Counted from the stretch's first letter, positions 19,538 to 28,490 are shown. The stretch is 64,000 nt of DNA from Aggregatilinea lenta (GCF_003569045.1 NZ_BFCB01000003.1:372001-436000); one strand, 5' to 3'. Translations and numbers: made by a program. Notes: generated by a model from the letters alone, not told the origin.

Positions 19538-20610
19538 GTGTGTTTATCCAAAAGTGAATGAACGACCAGAACCATCGCGTGCGACCATAACAGCGGGCTG
19601 GCGGGCGATCCCCACCTGGCTTCCCACTGCGGATAATAACTCGCGTCGAGCATGTGATCGGCCACCTGCTCCGGCAGCGCGCCCGCTTCATCCGCCTGCG
19701 CCTCGATCCAGCGCAGCAGGCCGCGCGCTTCCTCGATCCGGCCCAACTCGATGTACGTCCAGGCCAGCCACGCCGTCAGCAGAATCCACTCGCCGCCGCC
19801 GTAGTACGTGTCCGCCGCGTAGCGGTACACGCCGCCGCCGGGCCGCAGCAAATCGCGCTCGATTTTCGCCAGCGTGCGCGTGAAGATCGGGTCGCGGGCG
19901 TCCACCAATCCATACGGCACGGCGGCCCACAGCAGACTGGCATCCACGGCGGGATTTTCGTGTGTTTTCTGGATGTGGCCCTCCGGCGCGACGCACGTCG
20001 CCCGCGCGTAAGCTTTGATCCGCTCCGGCAGGCCGTCCGGCACCAGCGCGAGGTCCACCGCCCGCACGGCATCCAGCCCGCCGTAGATCGCGGCCAGGGT
20101 GCTGGTATGGATCTGGTCGCGGGCTTCTTCCCAGCAGTCGTAATTCGGGCTGCTCCACAGCGCGGCGAGGTAGCGCACCGTCAGCCGGATCGCGGGAATC
20201 AGCGCGGCCCACAGCGCCATGTCGCCCGTCTGCCGGACGTGCGCCGCCAGCCCCCACAGCCACGTGCCGTAGCCGTCGAGCTGGAAGTCCCACCAGAAGT
20301 CCGTACCCAGCTCGCCGTCGAGCGTGAAGCGCGTCGGCAGATAGTCGGCGTCGTCGGGCGTTTCGCCGCGCGCCAGCTTGTCGAGCAGGGTGTTCAGCCG
20401 GTCTTCGTGCTTGACCAGCGTGCGCCCGGCCCAGTCGTAAAACGCGCGGCTGGAGTCGTGCTGCCCGGCGCAGTCCATGCCGTAGGCGACCCATGCGCCG
20501 TCGCGCAGCCAGGCGTAGCCGTACTGCGAAAACGTGGGCGAGGCGACGTATGCGCCGCTGGGGGCCTGCCCCGCGCGGATGATTTCGATGCTGGATTGAA
20601 TGAGGTTCAT
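19534..20610 (-). CDS. Glycoside hydrolase family 15 (glucoamylase/glucodextranase-like)
   Basis: A 358-residue (alpha/alpha)6-barrel inverting glucosidase without a signal peptide. Family features are GYAWLRDGAW (31-40), the acid-bearing CWEEA (159-163, E161 or E162) and the base in GALPEQ (E314). The length matches a bare catalytic domain, lacking the N-terminal beta domain of many bacterial GH15 enzymes. It would release glucose from the non-reducing end of alpha-glucosides or isomalto-oligosaccharides. The ATG sits 77 bases downstream of the binding-protein gene, and the stop overlaps the GH31 start. Confidence 0.88.
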   Translation of the reverse strand: MNLIQSSIEIIRAGQAPSGAYVASPTFSQYGYAWLRDGAWVAYGMDCAGQHDSSRAFYDWAGRTLVKHEDRLNTLLDKLARGETPDDADYLPTRFTLDGELGTDFWWDFQLDGYGTWLWGLAAHVRQTGDMALWAALIPAIRLTVRYLAALWSSPNYDCWEEARDQIHTSTLAAIYGGLDAVRAVDLALVPDGLPERIKAYARATCVAPEGHIQKTHENPAVDASLLWAAVPYGLVDARDPIFTRTLAKIERDLLRPGGGVYRYAADTYYGGGEWILLTAWLAWTYIELGRIEEARGLLRWIEAQADEAGALPEQVADHMLDASYYPQWEARWGSPASPLLWSHAMVLVVHSLLDKHT

Positions 20611-20642
20611 GGTTTTGTCATCGGATTAGTGGGGGCAGGTAG

Positions 20643-20672
20643 GCGGCGGCGGGGCGCATGCCCTGCCGCCGC
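20643..20672 (-). other. Intercistronic GC hairpin after the binding-protein gene
   Basis: A 13-base stem (20643-20655 with 20660-20672, one G-T pair) with the loop GCAT and no T tract. A stem here could stabilise the binding-protein part of the operon mRNA, as is common for ABC importers. Confidence 0.6.
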
Positions 20673-20687
20673 ATCGGTTACGGAAGA

Positions 20688-21917
20688 TTACTGAAGCAGG
20701 CCGTCGATCTGTTCCTTGGCCGTGTCGAGGGCGCTCTGCGGATCAAGCTCGCCCATTTCGACGGCGGTCAGAAGCTGGTTGAGATCGTCCTGCATTTCGG
20801 TCTGACGCTCGATCACGGGCGGCGTCACGGGGCTTTCGAGGGCCTCGAAGACGGCTTCGCGGTTATCGGGCGGGGTCTGTTCCAGGTATGCGGCCACGTA
20901 TTCCGGCACGTCGATGGCGGGCAGTTCCCACCCGGCATCGATGCGGACGGTAGCAGCGATCTCGCTGGAGGTCAGGAACTGCGCCCAGGCGGCAGCTTCT
21001 TCGGGGTGCTCGCTGTCGGCGGAAACGGCCACGCCGTTAGCGAAGAAGTGATGCGCCTTCTGCGCCGCGCCCGGCTCAAGCTGGATGTCCCACGCGAAGG
21101 GCGCGTCCGCGAAGGCGGCGAACTGCCAGATGCCGATCACGTCCATGCCCAGCTTGCCCTGCAAGAACAGTTCTTCGTTGGCGACACCCGCCAGTTCGGT
21201 CTGGTCCGGCATGACGTCTTCGTTCACGAAGCTGACCATCGTCTCCAGCGCCGTGACACATTCCGGCGAGTTAAGAGTCGATTCGGTCATGTCCGCGTTG
21301 AAGAACGCGCAGTTATTCTGGGCGGCCTTCTTGTAGAATTCCCAGAACTGGATCGGGGAGTAGATGCCCCACACGTCGTCACCCAGCGCGCGGATCGCCT
21401 GCGCGGCGGTCATGGCGTCGTCCCAGGTCCACTCGGCGGTCGGGTAGTCGATCCCGGCCTGGTCGAACAGGTCCTTGTTGAAGAACAGCAGCACGGTCGA
21501 GAACGACTCGGGCAGCGCGTACTGCGCACCATCGCTCTGGAAGGCTTCCAGCGCGCGGGGATAGTAGGGCGCGTCGCCGCTGACGTAGGGCGTCAGGTCC
21601 AGCAGCACGTCGTTGGCTGCATAGCTGACGAAACTCTCGAAGTTCAACTCGAACACGTCCGGCGCGTCACCACCGACGAGGTCGGCTTCCAGCAGGGTGA
21701 AGTAGTCCGCGAACGGCGCGCTGGAGACTTCGATAGTGATGTTGGGGTTTTCGGCCTCGAATGCGTCGATGATCGTTTGCAGATCTTCCACATGGTCCGG
21801 GTCCGACGAGAAGTTGTAGAAGCGGATCGTCACCGAATCCTGGGCCAGCGCCGATGCGGGCACGAGCGCGGCCAGCATCACGACGACGAGCAGTGTCACT
21901 AAGCTTTTACGAAGCAT
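20688..21917 (-). CDS. Sugar ABC transporter substrate-binding protein (MalE-like)
   Basis: A 409-residue extracellular solute-binding protein of family 1. The signal peptide is MLRKSLVTLLVVVMLAALVP...ALAQ. The mature part has the family's ITIEV...DYFTLLEADLVGGDAPDVFELN region and ends in a helix that probably closes the C-lobe. AGGAGA precedes the ATG. It follows the MalG-like permease by 79 bases and precedes GH15, which indicates an alpha-linked glucose oligosaccharide as ligand. No cognate ATPase is present in the locus. Confidence 0.92.
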   Translation of the reverse strand: MLRKSLVTLLVVVMLAALVPASALAQDSVTIRFYNFSSDPDHVEDLQTIIDAFEAENPNITIEVSSAPFADYFTLLEADLVGGDAPDVFELNFESFVSYAANDVLLDLTPYVSGDAPYYPRALEAFQSDGAQYALPESFSTVLLFFNKDLFDQAGIDYPTAEWTWDDAMTAAQAIRALGDDVWGIYSPIQFWEFYKKAAQNNCAFFNADMTESTLNSPECVTALETMVSFVNEDVMPDQTELAGVANEELFLQGKLGMDVIGIWQFAAFADAPFAWDIQLEPGAAQKAHHFFANGVAVSADSEHPEEAAAWAQFLTSSEIAATVRIDAGWELPAIDVPEYVAAYLEQTPPDNREAVFEALESPVTPPVIERQTEMQDDLNQLLTAVEMGELDPQSALDTAKEQIDGLLQ

Positions 21918-21996
21918 TGCGTTTCTCCTGTTTTCTAAGACGATGTGCGAACTTTTGAATCGTGCGACTGCACCTTGATAAGACGTGCCCGACCGG

Positions 21997-22881
21997 TCAG
22001 CCTTTGATGCCGCTCAGCGTCACGCTGCGGACGAACCACTTCTGCGCGAACAGATAGGCGATCAAGATCGGCAGCACGGTCACGACGGCGCCTGCCATCA
22101 CCACATTCCACTGTGTCAGTGCCCTGGGACCTCCTTGTAGTTTTGCCAGCCCGACGGGTAGCGTCATGAAGATCTCCTGACGTGCCACGAACAGGGGCCA
22201 GAGATACGCGTTCCAGTACTGCATGAAGCTCAACACCGCCAGCGTCGCCAGTGCAGGGCGCGTGAGCGGCAGGATAATGCGCCAGAAAATCGTGAAGTGA
22301 GTCGCGCCGTCGATGAAGGCGGCTTCTTCCAGGTCGCGGGGCAGGCTCAGGAACGCCTGCCGCAGCAAAAACGTGCCAAACGCGCTGAACAGGCCGGGCA
22401 GAATCAAGCCCTGGTAGCTGTTCACCCAGCCAAGCTGCCGGATGAGGATGAACAGCGGGATCAGCGTGACCTGGCTGGGGACCATCATCGTGCCCAGGTA
22501 CAGCAGGAAGACGATCTCGCGCCCGCGCCACTCGATCCGAGCGAAGGCATAGGCGGCCATTGCGGACACGAGCACCTGCCCGCCCGCCCCGGCCAGGGCG
22601 ACGAACAGGCTGTTGCCCAGCATGCGACCCATCGGCATCAGGTCGAACAGCGTGCGGTAGCTGTCGAGCGTGGCCGGGTTGGGGATGAACTGCGGCGTGA
22701 CGCTGAGGATGTATTCGGTCGGCTTGAGCGACGTGCTCAACATCCACGCGAACGGGATGAGCATCACCAGCGAGAGCAGGATCAGCGCGGCGTAATAGAG
22801 CAGATCGACGATCCACTTGTTGAGGTGCAGCGGGGCCGCAGTGGGCGCGGCTGCTGCGTGAGAAAGCTGGCTCTCGGTCAT
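21997..22881 (-). CDS. Sugar ABC transporter permease, MalG type
   Basis: A 294-residue inner-membrane permease with about six membrane helices. The EAA loop (EEAAFIDGATHFTIFWRIILPLTRP) contacts the ATPase. The ATG at 22881 overlaps the stop of the MalF-like gene (ATGA, 22878-22881). The frame stays open upstream through the MalF gene, but that extension is only a shadow. It works with the preceding permease and an ATPase encoded elsewhere. Confidence 0.93.
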   Translation of the reverse strand: MTESQLSHAAAAPTAAPLHLNKWIVDLLYYAALILLSLVMLIPFAWMLSTSLKPTEYILSVTPQFIPNPATLDSYRTLFDLMPMGRMLGNSLFVALAGAGGQVLVSAMAAYAFARIEWRGREIVFLLYLGTMMVPSQVTLIPLFILIRQLGWVNSYQGLILPGLFSAFGTFLLRQAFLSLPRDLEEAAFIDGATHFTIFWRIILPLTRPALATLAVLSFMQYWNAYLWPLFVARQEIFMTLPVGLAKLQGGPRALTQWNVVMAGAVVTVLPILIAYLFAQKWFVRSVTLSGIKG

Positions 22882-23762
22882 AGGTCGTAGTGCACCCAAC
22901 GTTTTTGCAGCCGGATCTGCACGATGGTGATGGCGAAGATGGCGGCGAACAGCACCCACGACATCGCCGCCGCATAGCCCATGCGGTTGTAGCGGAAGGC
23001 GTAGTTGACGATCTGCTCCACGACGACGCTGGTGCCGGTGCGGGCGTAGTCTTCGGGCATCAGCCACGCCTGCTCGAACACCTGGAACGAGTTGATCAGC
23101 GAAATGATCAGCGCGAAGAAGGTCGTCGGCGTCAGCAGCGGCAGGGTGATGTGGCGCAGCCTTTGGAGCATCTGCGCGCCGTCGATCTTGGCCGCTTCGT
23201 AGTAACTTTCGTCGATGCCTTGCAGGCCGGAGAGGAACATCACCGTGATGAAGCCGATGTCCTTCCAGATGCCCGCGATGATGATCGCGTACAGCGCCGT
23301 GTCGGGGTCGAACAGCCAGTTGGGACCGGTGATGCCGATCTGCGCCAGAGCGTAGTTCAGCAGGCCGTAGCGCGGATTGAAGATCCACTTCCACATCAGC
23401 GAGACGACCACCCACGACGACACGACCGGCACAAACGACACCGCCCGGAAGAACGCCACGCCGCGCAGCGGGCGGTTGAGCAGCAGCGAGACACCCAATG
23501 CCAGCGCCAGCACTGAGGGGGTGTAAATGGCGATATAAGTCAGCGTATGCTTGAACGACGCCCAGAACTCCGCGTCGTGGTACAGGTCCTTGAAGTTGTC
23601 CAGGCCCACGTACACCGGATCGGACAGCAGGTTCCAATCGTACAGCGTCAGACGCAGCGAGTAGAGCAGCGGGCCGACCATGAACACCAGCAGCCCGATC
23701 AGGCTTGGGGAGAGGAAGAAGATGACCCACTTCCACTTGTGTATGCCGTGATTGCCTGCCAC
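22878..23762 (-). CDS. Sugar ABC transporter permease, MalF type
   Basis: A 294-residue permease beginning with an N-terminal membrane helix (WVIFFLSPSLIGLLVFMVGP). Its EAA loop reads YYEAAKIDGAQMLQRLRHITLPLLTP. The start is a GTG at 23762, and the ribosome site is weak (GAAAGAAG). It lies 48 bases after the ROK regulator gene and is translationally coupled to the MalG-like permease. Confidence 0.92.
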   Translation of the reverse strand: MAGNHGIHKWKWVIFFLSPSLIGLLVFMVGPLLYSLRLTLYDWNLLSDPVYVGLDNFKDLYHDAEFWASFKHTLTYIAIYTPSVLALALGVSLLLNRPLRGVAFFRAVSFVPVVSSWVVVSLMWKWIFNPRYGLLNYALAQIGITGPNWLFDPDTALYAIIIAGIWKDIGFITVMFLSGLQGIDESYYEAAKIDGAQMLQRLRHITLPLLTPTTFFALIISLINSFQVFEQAWLMPEDYARTGTSVVVEQIVNYAFRYNRMGYAAAMSWVLFAAIFAITIVQIRLQKRWVHYDL

Positions 23763-23810
23763 GATCCGCGACTTCTTTCTTCACTCACTAAAGAAACTTT
23801 GGCAAAAAAC

Positions 23811-25034
23811 TTACGATGCCGGTTGGCTTTCCACGCGTTCCAGCAGCGGCGACTCGAACAGCTTGCCTACCACCAGCCCTGCCGCGCCGCGCGCCCAGAT
23901 CTGGTCGTCGGTCGGCTTGACCACGATCTGCACATTGTCCAGCAGGCCGTTGAAGGTGTGCTTGCGCAGGCTTTCGAACATCGGTTTGAGCCGGTGATCG
24001 CCCGCCGCGACGCCCTCCCCGCTGATGATCAGCAGTGATGGGCACAGCAGGTTGATCACGGTGGCGAAGCCGATACCCAGGTAATGCCCGCTGCGGGCCA
24101 GCGCGTCCTGCGCCAGCGGATCGCCTGCATCCGCCGCGCGCACGATGTCCGCCATACGCGGCGACGGCGCGAGACTGGTGCGTGCGCCGCGCGTCAGGGC
24201 GCTTTCCACGTCGCCAATCACGGCGGGGTCGGCGGCCATCGCTTCCAGGCAGCCGTATTTCCCGCACGCGCAGCGCGGCCCGTTCTCGTCGATGGTGACG
24301 TGGCCCAATTCCCCGACGCCGCCGTGCACGCCCTGGTAAAGCTGGTGGTTGAGCACGGTTCCCATGCCGATGCCGCGCCCGACCGTCACCACGACGAAGT
24401 TCGGCACGGAATGTCCCGGCCCGAACAACTGCTCGGTGATAGTCAGCGTATTCACGTCGTTTTCCAGGTAAACGGGCAGGTTTAGCCGCGCGGCGACGAG
24501 ATCGGCCAGGGGCACGCTGCGCCACTGGAAGAACGGCGAATAGTGCACGATGCCGCTGGCGCAGTCGATCACACCCGCCAGCCCGATCCCCACGCCGACC
24601 ACGCGCGCCGAAGGGATATCCGCCTCGGCCAGCGCCTGCGTGACGGTTTCGGCCAGCTCCGCGCTGACGGTCTGCGGCGTATAGTCGGGGGACATGGGGC
24701 GCTCGGCGTAGGTGAGCACGGTCGTTTCCAGGTCGGTGACGGCGCACACCACGCGGTCTTCCATCAGCTTGAGGCCGACGACATACCCGGCGGTGGGGTT
24801 CAGTCGCAGCATCACCTGGCGGCGGCCCCCGGTGGATTCGCTTTCACCGACTTCGACCAGCCAGCTTTCGTGCAGCAGTTCGTTGACCAGCTGCGACACC
24901 GCGCCAACGCTCAGGCCGGAAATATGCGTGACCTGCGTGCGCGATAGGGGGCCTTCGCTCCTGACGATGTTCAGGATCAGGTTGCGGTTGAGAGCTTTGA
25001 TGAGGTCGCGGTTCGCGCGGCGAGGCTGGTTCAT
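23811..25034 (-). CDS. ROK-family transcriptional regulator (NagC/XylR type)
   Basis: A 407-residue sugar-responsive repressor, first gene of the alpha-glucoside operon. An N-terminal winged helix (about 10-75, RTQVTHISGLSVGAVSQLVNELL) is followed by the ROK sugar-binding fold. The zinc motif CACGKYGCLEA and the EVDH-like GELGHVTID segment are intact, so it should bind a sugar. A consensus promoter and repeated CAGTCAG sites just downstream of the predicted transcription start suggest autoregulation. By analogy with XylR/NagC, sugar binding would release it from DNA. Confidence 0.92.
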   Translation of the reverse strand: MNQPRRANRDLIKALNRNLILNIVRSEGPLSRTQVTHISGLSVGAVSQLVNELLHESWLVEVGESESTGGRRQVMLRLNPTAGYVVGLKLMEDRVVCAVTDLETTVLTYAERPMSPDYTPQTVSAELAETVTQALAEADIPSARVVGVGIGLAGVIDCASGIVHYSPFFQWRSVPLADLVAARLNLPVYLENDVNTLTITEQLFGPGHSVPNFVVVTVGRGIGMGTVLNHQLYQGVHGGVGELGHVTIDENGPRCACGKYGCLEAMAADPAVIGDVESALTRGARTSLAPSPRMADIVRAADAGDPLAQDALARSGHYLGIGFATVINLLCPSLLIISGEGVAAGDHRLKPMFESLRKHTFNGLLDNVQIVVKPTDDQIWARGAAGLVVGKLFESPLLERVESQPAS

Positions 25035-25042
25035 GAGCTTTT

Positions 25043-25068
25043 CAGTCAGCTACTTTTATCAGTCAGTG
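25043..25068. promoter_or_regulatory. Candidate ROK operator of the alpha-glucoside operon
   Basis: CAGTCAG occurs at 25043-25049 and again at 25060-25066, 17 bases apart. Both lie between the predicted transcription start (about 25077) and the ROK start codon. The AGTnAG half-site resembles that at 42613-42633. Confidence 0.45.
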
Positions 25069-25083
25069 AAATAAGTTGACCTA

Positions 25084-25112
25084 AGCATACGCCCGATTGA
25101 GGGTGCTGTCAA
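25084..25112 (-). promoter_or_regulatory. Promoter of the alpha-glucoside operon
   Basis: On the minus strand TTGACA (25107-25112), 17 bases, TATGCT (25084-25089). Confidence 0.7.
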
Positions 25113-25191
25113 GCAAGTGATCTGCGGGCGCATGTGATGCACTTTTCGGGTGAGGAAACTGGTTCCACCTTCACCCCTTACCCCAAGATCC

Positions 25192-25216
25192 GTAGGGGCG
25201 AGGCTTGCTCCGCCCG
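25192..25216 (+). repeat. Palindromic repeat, family 1
   Basis: GTAGGGGCGAGGC...GCTCCGCCCG, followed by a T tract as in the copy at 26491. Confidence 0.7.
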
Positions 25217-25300
25217 TTTTTTCGCGCAAAATGCCCCCTTCCCGCCGTTTGCATGGGGGATCATGTCCGGGGACGGGGGCCGTAATCGTGTTTCGCGCCT

Positions 25301-26215
25301 CTAACGCACCAGGAGACGGTGCCACTCGGCGCGCATGATGCGGATGAACGCGGCAGTCGGCGGATCCGGCTCGCGCCCCGCCTGCCCGATCAGCACGACC
25401 TCGTTCGCCAGCGGCGGCATATCCTCGAAGTCGAGGAACATCAGGTTGCCCAACCCGACCTGCCGCGCCACGTACCCCTCGCTCAAAAACGCGATGCCCT
25501 GGCCCAGCACCAGCGGGCGCAGAACCATCAGCGCGGGCAGTGTGATCACCGCGCCGCCGCTGCCCCGCCGGGCGTGCTCGCCGATGCCCTGGATGAACGC
25601 CGTCACGATGGGATTGAGCGTCGTGCGGAACAGCGTGTGGTCGTAAATATCCGCCACGTGGATCGGCTCGCCCGCCAACTGCTGCTGCGCGAGCGGGTGA
25701 TCCGGCGCGCAGACGGGCCGGACCGCTTCGCGGAAGTGTGCGTAGACGGTCGTCGCCTTGTCCCACACCGGCGCGCTGAGCAGCCCCAGCATGGTCTCGC
25801 CAGAATGCAGCATCGCCAGGATTTCCGGCGAGCGCCGAGCCAGAAACGTGATGTCTACGGCGGGGTAGTCCGCGCGGAAGCGTTCCAGGGGCAGGGACAG
25901 CATATACGTGACCAACGGCGGCACCGCCGCGAGCCGGACGTGTCCCAGGCTGCCCTCGGCGGTGCGGTGCGCGGCTTCGCGCCCGTCTTCCAGTGCACCG
26001 AGCGCGCGTTCGGCGTAGGGCAGATAGGCGCGCCCCAGCGGCGTCAGACGCAGCGACCGGCTGCCCCGTTCGAACACCGGTCCGCCAAGCTCCGTTTCCA
26101 GCAATGCGATGCGCGCGCTGACGGACGGCTGCGTCAGCCCCAACACGTCCGCGGCGCGGGTAAAACTCCGCTCGCGCGCGGCCAGCACGAACGCCTCGAT
26201 TTGCGACAGCTCCAT
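25301..26215 (-). CDS. LysR-family transcriptional regulator
   Basis: A 304-residue regulator. The N-terminal winged helix (residues 1-60, AFVLAARERSFTRAADVLGLTQPSVSARI) is followed by a two-lobed effector domain. The ATG at 26215 with GGGAGG just ahead is preferred over an in-frame ATG at 26227, which lies inside a perfect palindrome. The gene is divergent from a tiny gene at 26327, and LysR proteins usually control the divergent neighbour. The effector is unknown. Confidence 0.9.
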   Translation of the reverse strand: MELSQIEAFVLAARERSFTRAADVLGLTQPSVSARIALLETELGGPVFERGSRSLRLTPLGRAYLPYAERALGALEDGREAAHRTAEGSLGHVRLAAVPPLVTYMLSLPLERFRADYPAVDITFLARRSPEILAMLHSGETMLGLLSAPVWDKATTVYAHFREAVRPVCAPDHPLAQQQLAGEPIHVADIYDHTLFRTTLNPIVTAFIQGIGEHARRGSGGAVITLPALMVLRPLVLGQGIAFLSEGYVARQVGLGNLMFLDFEDMPPLANEVVLIGQAGREPDPPTAAFIRIMRAEWHRLLVR

Positions 26216-26223
26216 ATGCCCTC

Positions 26224-26242
26224 CCATAGAAAACTTCTATGG
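26224..26242. promoter_or_regulatory. LysR-type binding site candidate
   Basis: CCATAGAA-AAC-TTCTATGG is a perfect palindrome with 8-base arms directly upstream of the LysR start. This is the position of an autoregulatory site that would also serve the divergent gene. Confidence 0.6.
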
Positions 26243-26326
26243 AAACGATAGATTGCATTGCCTTCCATTATAGTGCGGCGTGCCGTACAGTGGAATCATC
26301 CGGGCTGCATGAAAGGAGGATATCCC

Positions 26327-26455
26327 ATGATCGCATGGCTGCGGCGGGTATTCCGCCGGATTTCAGCGCCGTGTTCCCGGCCCACGCCGGAACAGGCGCA
26401 GTCGGAGCAGTCGACGTTTTTCATGATGGAGATGCTGCTCCAACAGCGCCGCTAG
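26327..26455 (+). CDS. Small hypothetical protein (42 residues), divergent from LysR
   Basis: A short frame with an excellent ribosome site (AAAGGAGG at 26312-26319, 7 bases before the ATG). The product starts with a basic, amphipathic stretch (MIAWLRRVFRRIS), has one cysteine, and ends with a glutamine-rich tail (MLLQQRR). A TATAGT -10-like box lies upstream near 26269, without a good -35, as is usual at LysR-activated promoters. No family is recognised. It may be a LysR-controlled small protein that associates with the membrane through its basic helix; this is inference. Confidence 0.5.
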   Translation: MIAWLRRVFRRISAPCSRPTPEQAQSEQSTFFMMEMLLQQRR

Positions 26456-26490
26456 TCGCTGCCAGGAGTGGTTGAACTCGAAGCGTTTTC

Positions 26491-26515
26491 GTAGGGGCGG
26501 GACTTGCTCCGCCCG
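26491..26515 (+). repeat. Palindromic repeat, family 1
   Basis: GTAGGGGCGGGAC...GCTCCGCCCG followed by TTTTT. The sequence after it resembles that after the copy at 25192, so the repeat unit is longer than the hairpin. Confidence 0.7.
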
Positions 26516-26583
26516 TTTTTGCGCTTGCTTTTTCCCCTTCCCACCGTGTGCATGGGGAACCGTGCCAGGGGATGCGGCATCAT

Positions 26584-26611
26584 GTAGGGGCGTATCGCAA
26601 TACGTCCCTAC
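26584..26611 (+). repeat. Palindromic repeat, family 1 (CGTATCGCAATACG variant)
   Basis: GTAGGGGCGTAT...ATACGTCCCTAC, with the same ends as the other copies and a different centre. Confidence 0.65.
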
Positions 26612-26632
26612 AAACCCGTTGAGGCGGCTTTT

Positions 26633-26671
26633 CTCCCCTCTCCAACTTGATGTATAGATTGGAGAAAGGGG
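26633..26671 (+). repeat. Palindromic repeat, family 2
   Basis: CTCCCCTCTCCAACTTGAT...ATTGGAGAAAGGGG. Confidence 0.6.
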
Positions 26672-26753
26672 CGATGTCGCGGTGATGATACGCCCCTACC
26701 GGAAGGTACCGGATTGGATTCGTGCCGTTCGGCTAACAGCCAATCGCTAACCG

Positions 26754-28490
26754 CTACTCGCTGCTTTCCGCCCGCTCGAACAGCGGCAGCACGTTGAGCG
26801 GCGCGGGATAATCGCGCAGCCACTGCCCGCCCTCGTGTACTTCGCTGGGATCCCAGCCGCTCTGCCACGTGCCGGGCGGCAGGTAGATGTCGCGCGAACG
26901 CGCGCCCTCCACGATCACCGGCGCGACGAGCAGATCGTCGCCGATCAGGTATTCGTCCGCGCAGGTCAGCGCGTCCTCGTCGTGCGGGGCCAGCCACCAC
27001 AGCGGGCGCACCAGCGGCACACGCTGGCGGGCCAGCTTGATCGTCTGCGCGGCCACCTGCCGGTGCAGGTCGGCGTACTGCGCGCAGATCTCCGCGCACT
27101 CGCCGCCGTAGTCCCACGGCGCGAGACTGAACTGGATGATCGGCATCGGTGCGACGGCCTGCGTCCAGCGGATCATCAGTTCCGCCGTCACTTTCTGGTC
27201 GAAGTACTGGTTGCCGCCGATCATGTCCGGGAAGCTGTACGGGTAGCCCAGCAGGTTGAGCGTCATGGCCTGCGTGATGCAGCTTGCCAGCCCATTGTCG
27301 AAGCCCCACACGCTGCTTTTGTCCCACTGGCGGAATAACATCGGGAACGCCTGGCTGCGCCACGCGGCGCGGCTGTCCGACCACGGGTAATGTGCCGCCG
27401 CCCCCCGGATGTAGGTCGTGCTGGCGGTGTTGGGGGCGCCGCCGTCGTGCCGCACTGTGCCGGGGATGTCGTAGAACATGCCCTCGCCCGCATCGAACTT
27501 GAAGCCGTCCACGCCGACCTGCCCTGCCAGCCGTTCAAGGCGGCCCATGTGCCATTCCAGCGCGTCGGGGTTCGTCACGTCCAGGAAGACGGCCTCGCCT
27601 TCCCACCACCGCCCGATGTACGGGCTGCCGTCCTCGCGTTTGATCGCGTAACCCTCGTCGATGGCGGTCTGGTAGTGCATCGAATCGGCGTTGAAGAACG
27701 GCACGCACCACAGCGTGACGGCCATGCCCAGCTCGTGCAGCATGCGGATCGTGTGGCGCGGGTTCGGGAAGCGCGCCGGATCGAAGCGCGTATCGCCGAA
27801 GGCGCGCTGCCACTTCGCGTCGATGCCGAACACGCTGCCCTCGAAGCCAAGCTGCTGCATGCTCTGCACGTGGTCGAGGATCAGGTGGTGCGAGATGTCG
27901 TTTTTGAAGCGCGCCCAGGTGGTCCACAGCGGGCGCTCGAACAGGTAGTCCGGCGGGGGATCGCTGATCTCGATCTGCCGCCAAAACGCCTCGACCACCG
28001 CGCGGGCGGAATCCAGCGCGAAGAACCGGATCGTCAGGCCGTCGCCGCGAATGGTCAGCGCGCCGTCCGTCTCGCGTCCGGCGGCCAGCGGTGGGCGCTG
28101 GTCGAGCGGGGCGGGCGCGTCGAAGCTGTGCGCGGGTGGTTCGCCGTGCAGCGGCGCGTTGAAGCTGGTTTCCATGCGGTCGCCTTCGACCCACACGCCG
28201 AATCCGCCCGACGAGATCCACAGCGGCTCCAGCATGCCGAGCAGCCCGGTCGCGCCGTTGTCGCTGGTAGTGAACGGCGCCGGATACTGCGCGATTTTTT
28301 CGAGCGGCCACTGCTGGTGGCCCAGCCCGCCCTGGCCGTACCAGTGTGCGTCGCCCAGCGCGATGCGGATCTCGTCCACGCCGCGCCAGATCACGCCATA
28401 CTCCCACGGCTCGGCGTCCGGCTGGGCCGGGTTCACGTCGAGGATGTCGAGTGCCGGGCGGCCTTGTGCGCCCTGGATTGCATGGTTCAT
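26754..28490 (-). CDS. Glycoside hydrolase family 31 (MYORG-like subgroup)
   Basis: A 578-residue cytoplasmic GH31 enzyme, shorter than and clearly different from the one at 17234. An N-terminal beta domain holds WYGQGGLGHQQWP. The barrel begins at PLWTTWARFKNDIS (188-201), and the nucleophile is D333 in VGVDGFKFDAGE. These motifs are closest to the animal MYORG/bacterial GH31 subgroup, whose characterised member acts on alpha-galactosides, but specificity is not assigned here. GAAAGG precedes the ATG. It is not part of an evident operon; a thioesterase lies upstream on the same strand. Confidence 0.87.
   Translation of the reverse strand: MNHAIQGAQGRPALDILDVNPAQPDAEPWEYGVIWRGVDEIRIALGDAHWYGQGGLGHQQWPLEKIAQYPAPFTTSDNGATGLLGMLEPLWISSGGFGVWVEGDRMETSFNAPLHGEPPAHSFDAPAPLDQRPPLAAGRETDGALTIRGDGLTIRFFALDSARAVVEAFWRQIEISDPPPDYLFERPLWTTWARFKNDISHHLILDHVQSMQQLGFEGSVFGIDAKWQRAFGDTRFDPARFPNPRHTIRMLHELGMAVTLWCVPFFNADSMHYQTAIDEGYAIKREDGSPYIGRWWEGEAVFLDVTNPDALEWHMGRLERLAGQVGVDGFKFDAGEGMFYDIPGTVRHDGGAPNTASTTYIRGAAAHYPWSDSRAAWRSQAFPMLFRQWDKSSVWGFDNGLASCITQAMTLNLLGYPYSFPDMIGGNQYFDQKVTAELMIRWTQAVAPMPIIQFSLAPWDYGGECAEICAQYADLHRQVAAQTIKLARQRVPLVRPLWWLAPHDEDALTCADEYLIGDDLLVAPVIVEGARSRDIYLPPGTWQSGWDPSEVHEGGQWLRDYPAPLNVLPLFERAESSE

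Noticed and set aside
21997-23784. A 595-codon frame that seems to fuse two permease genes
   Set aside because: Only residues from the ATG at 22881 resemble a permease; the upstream part is the shadow of the MalF gene, and ATGA coupling explains the start.
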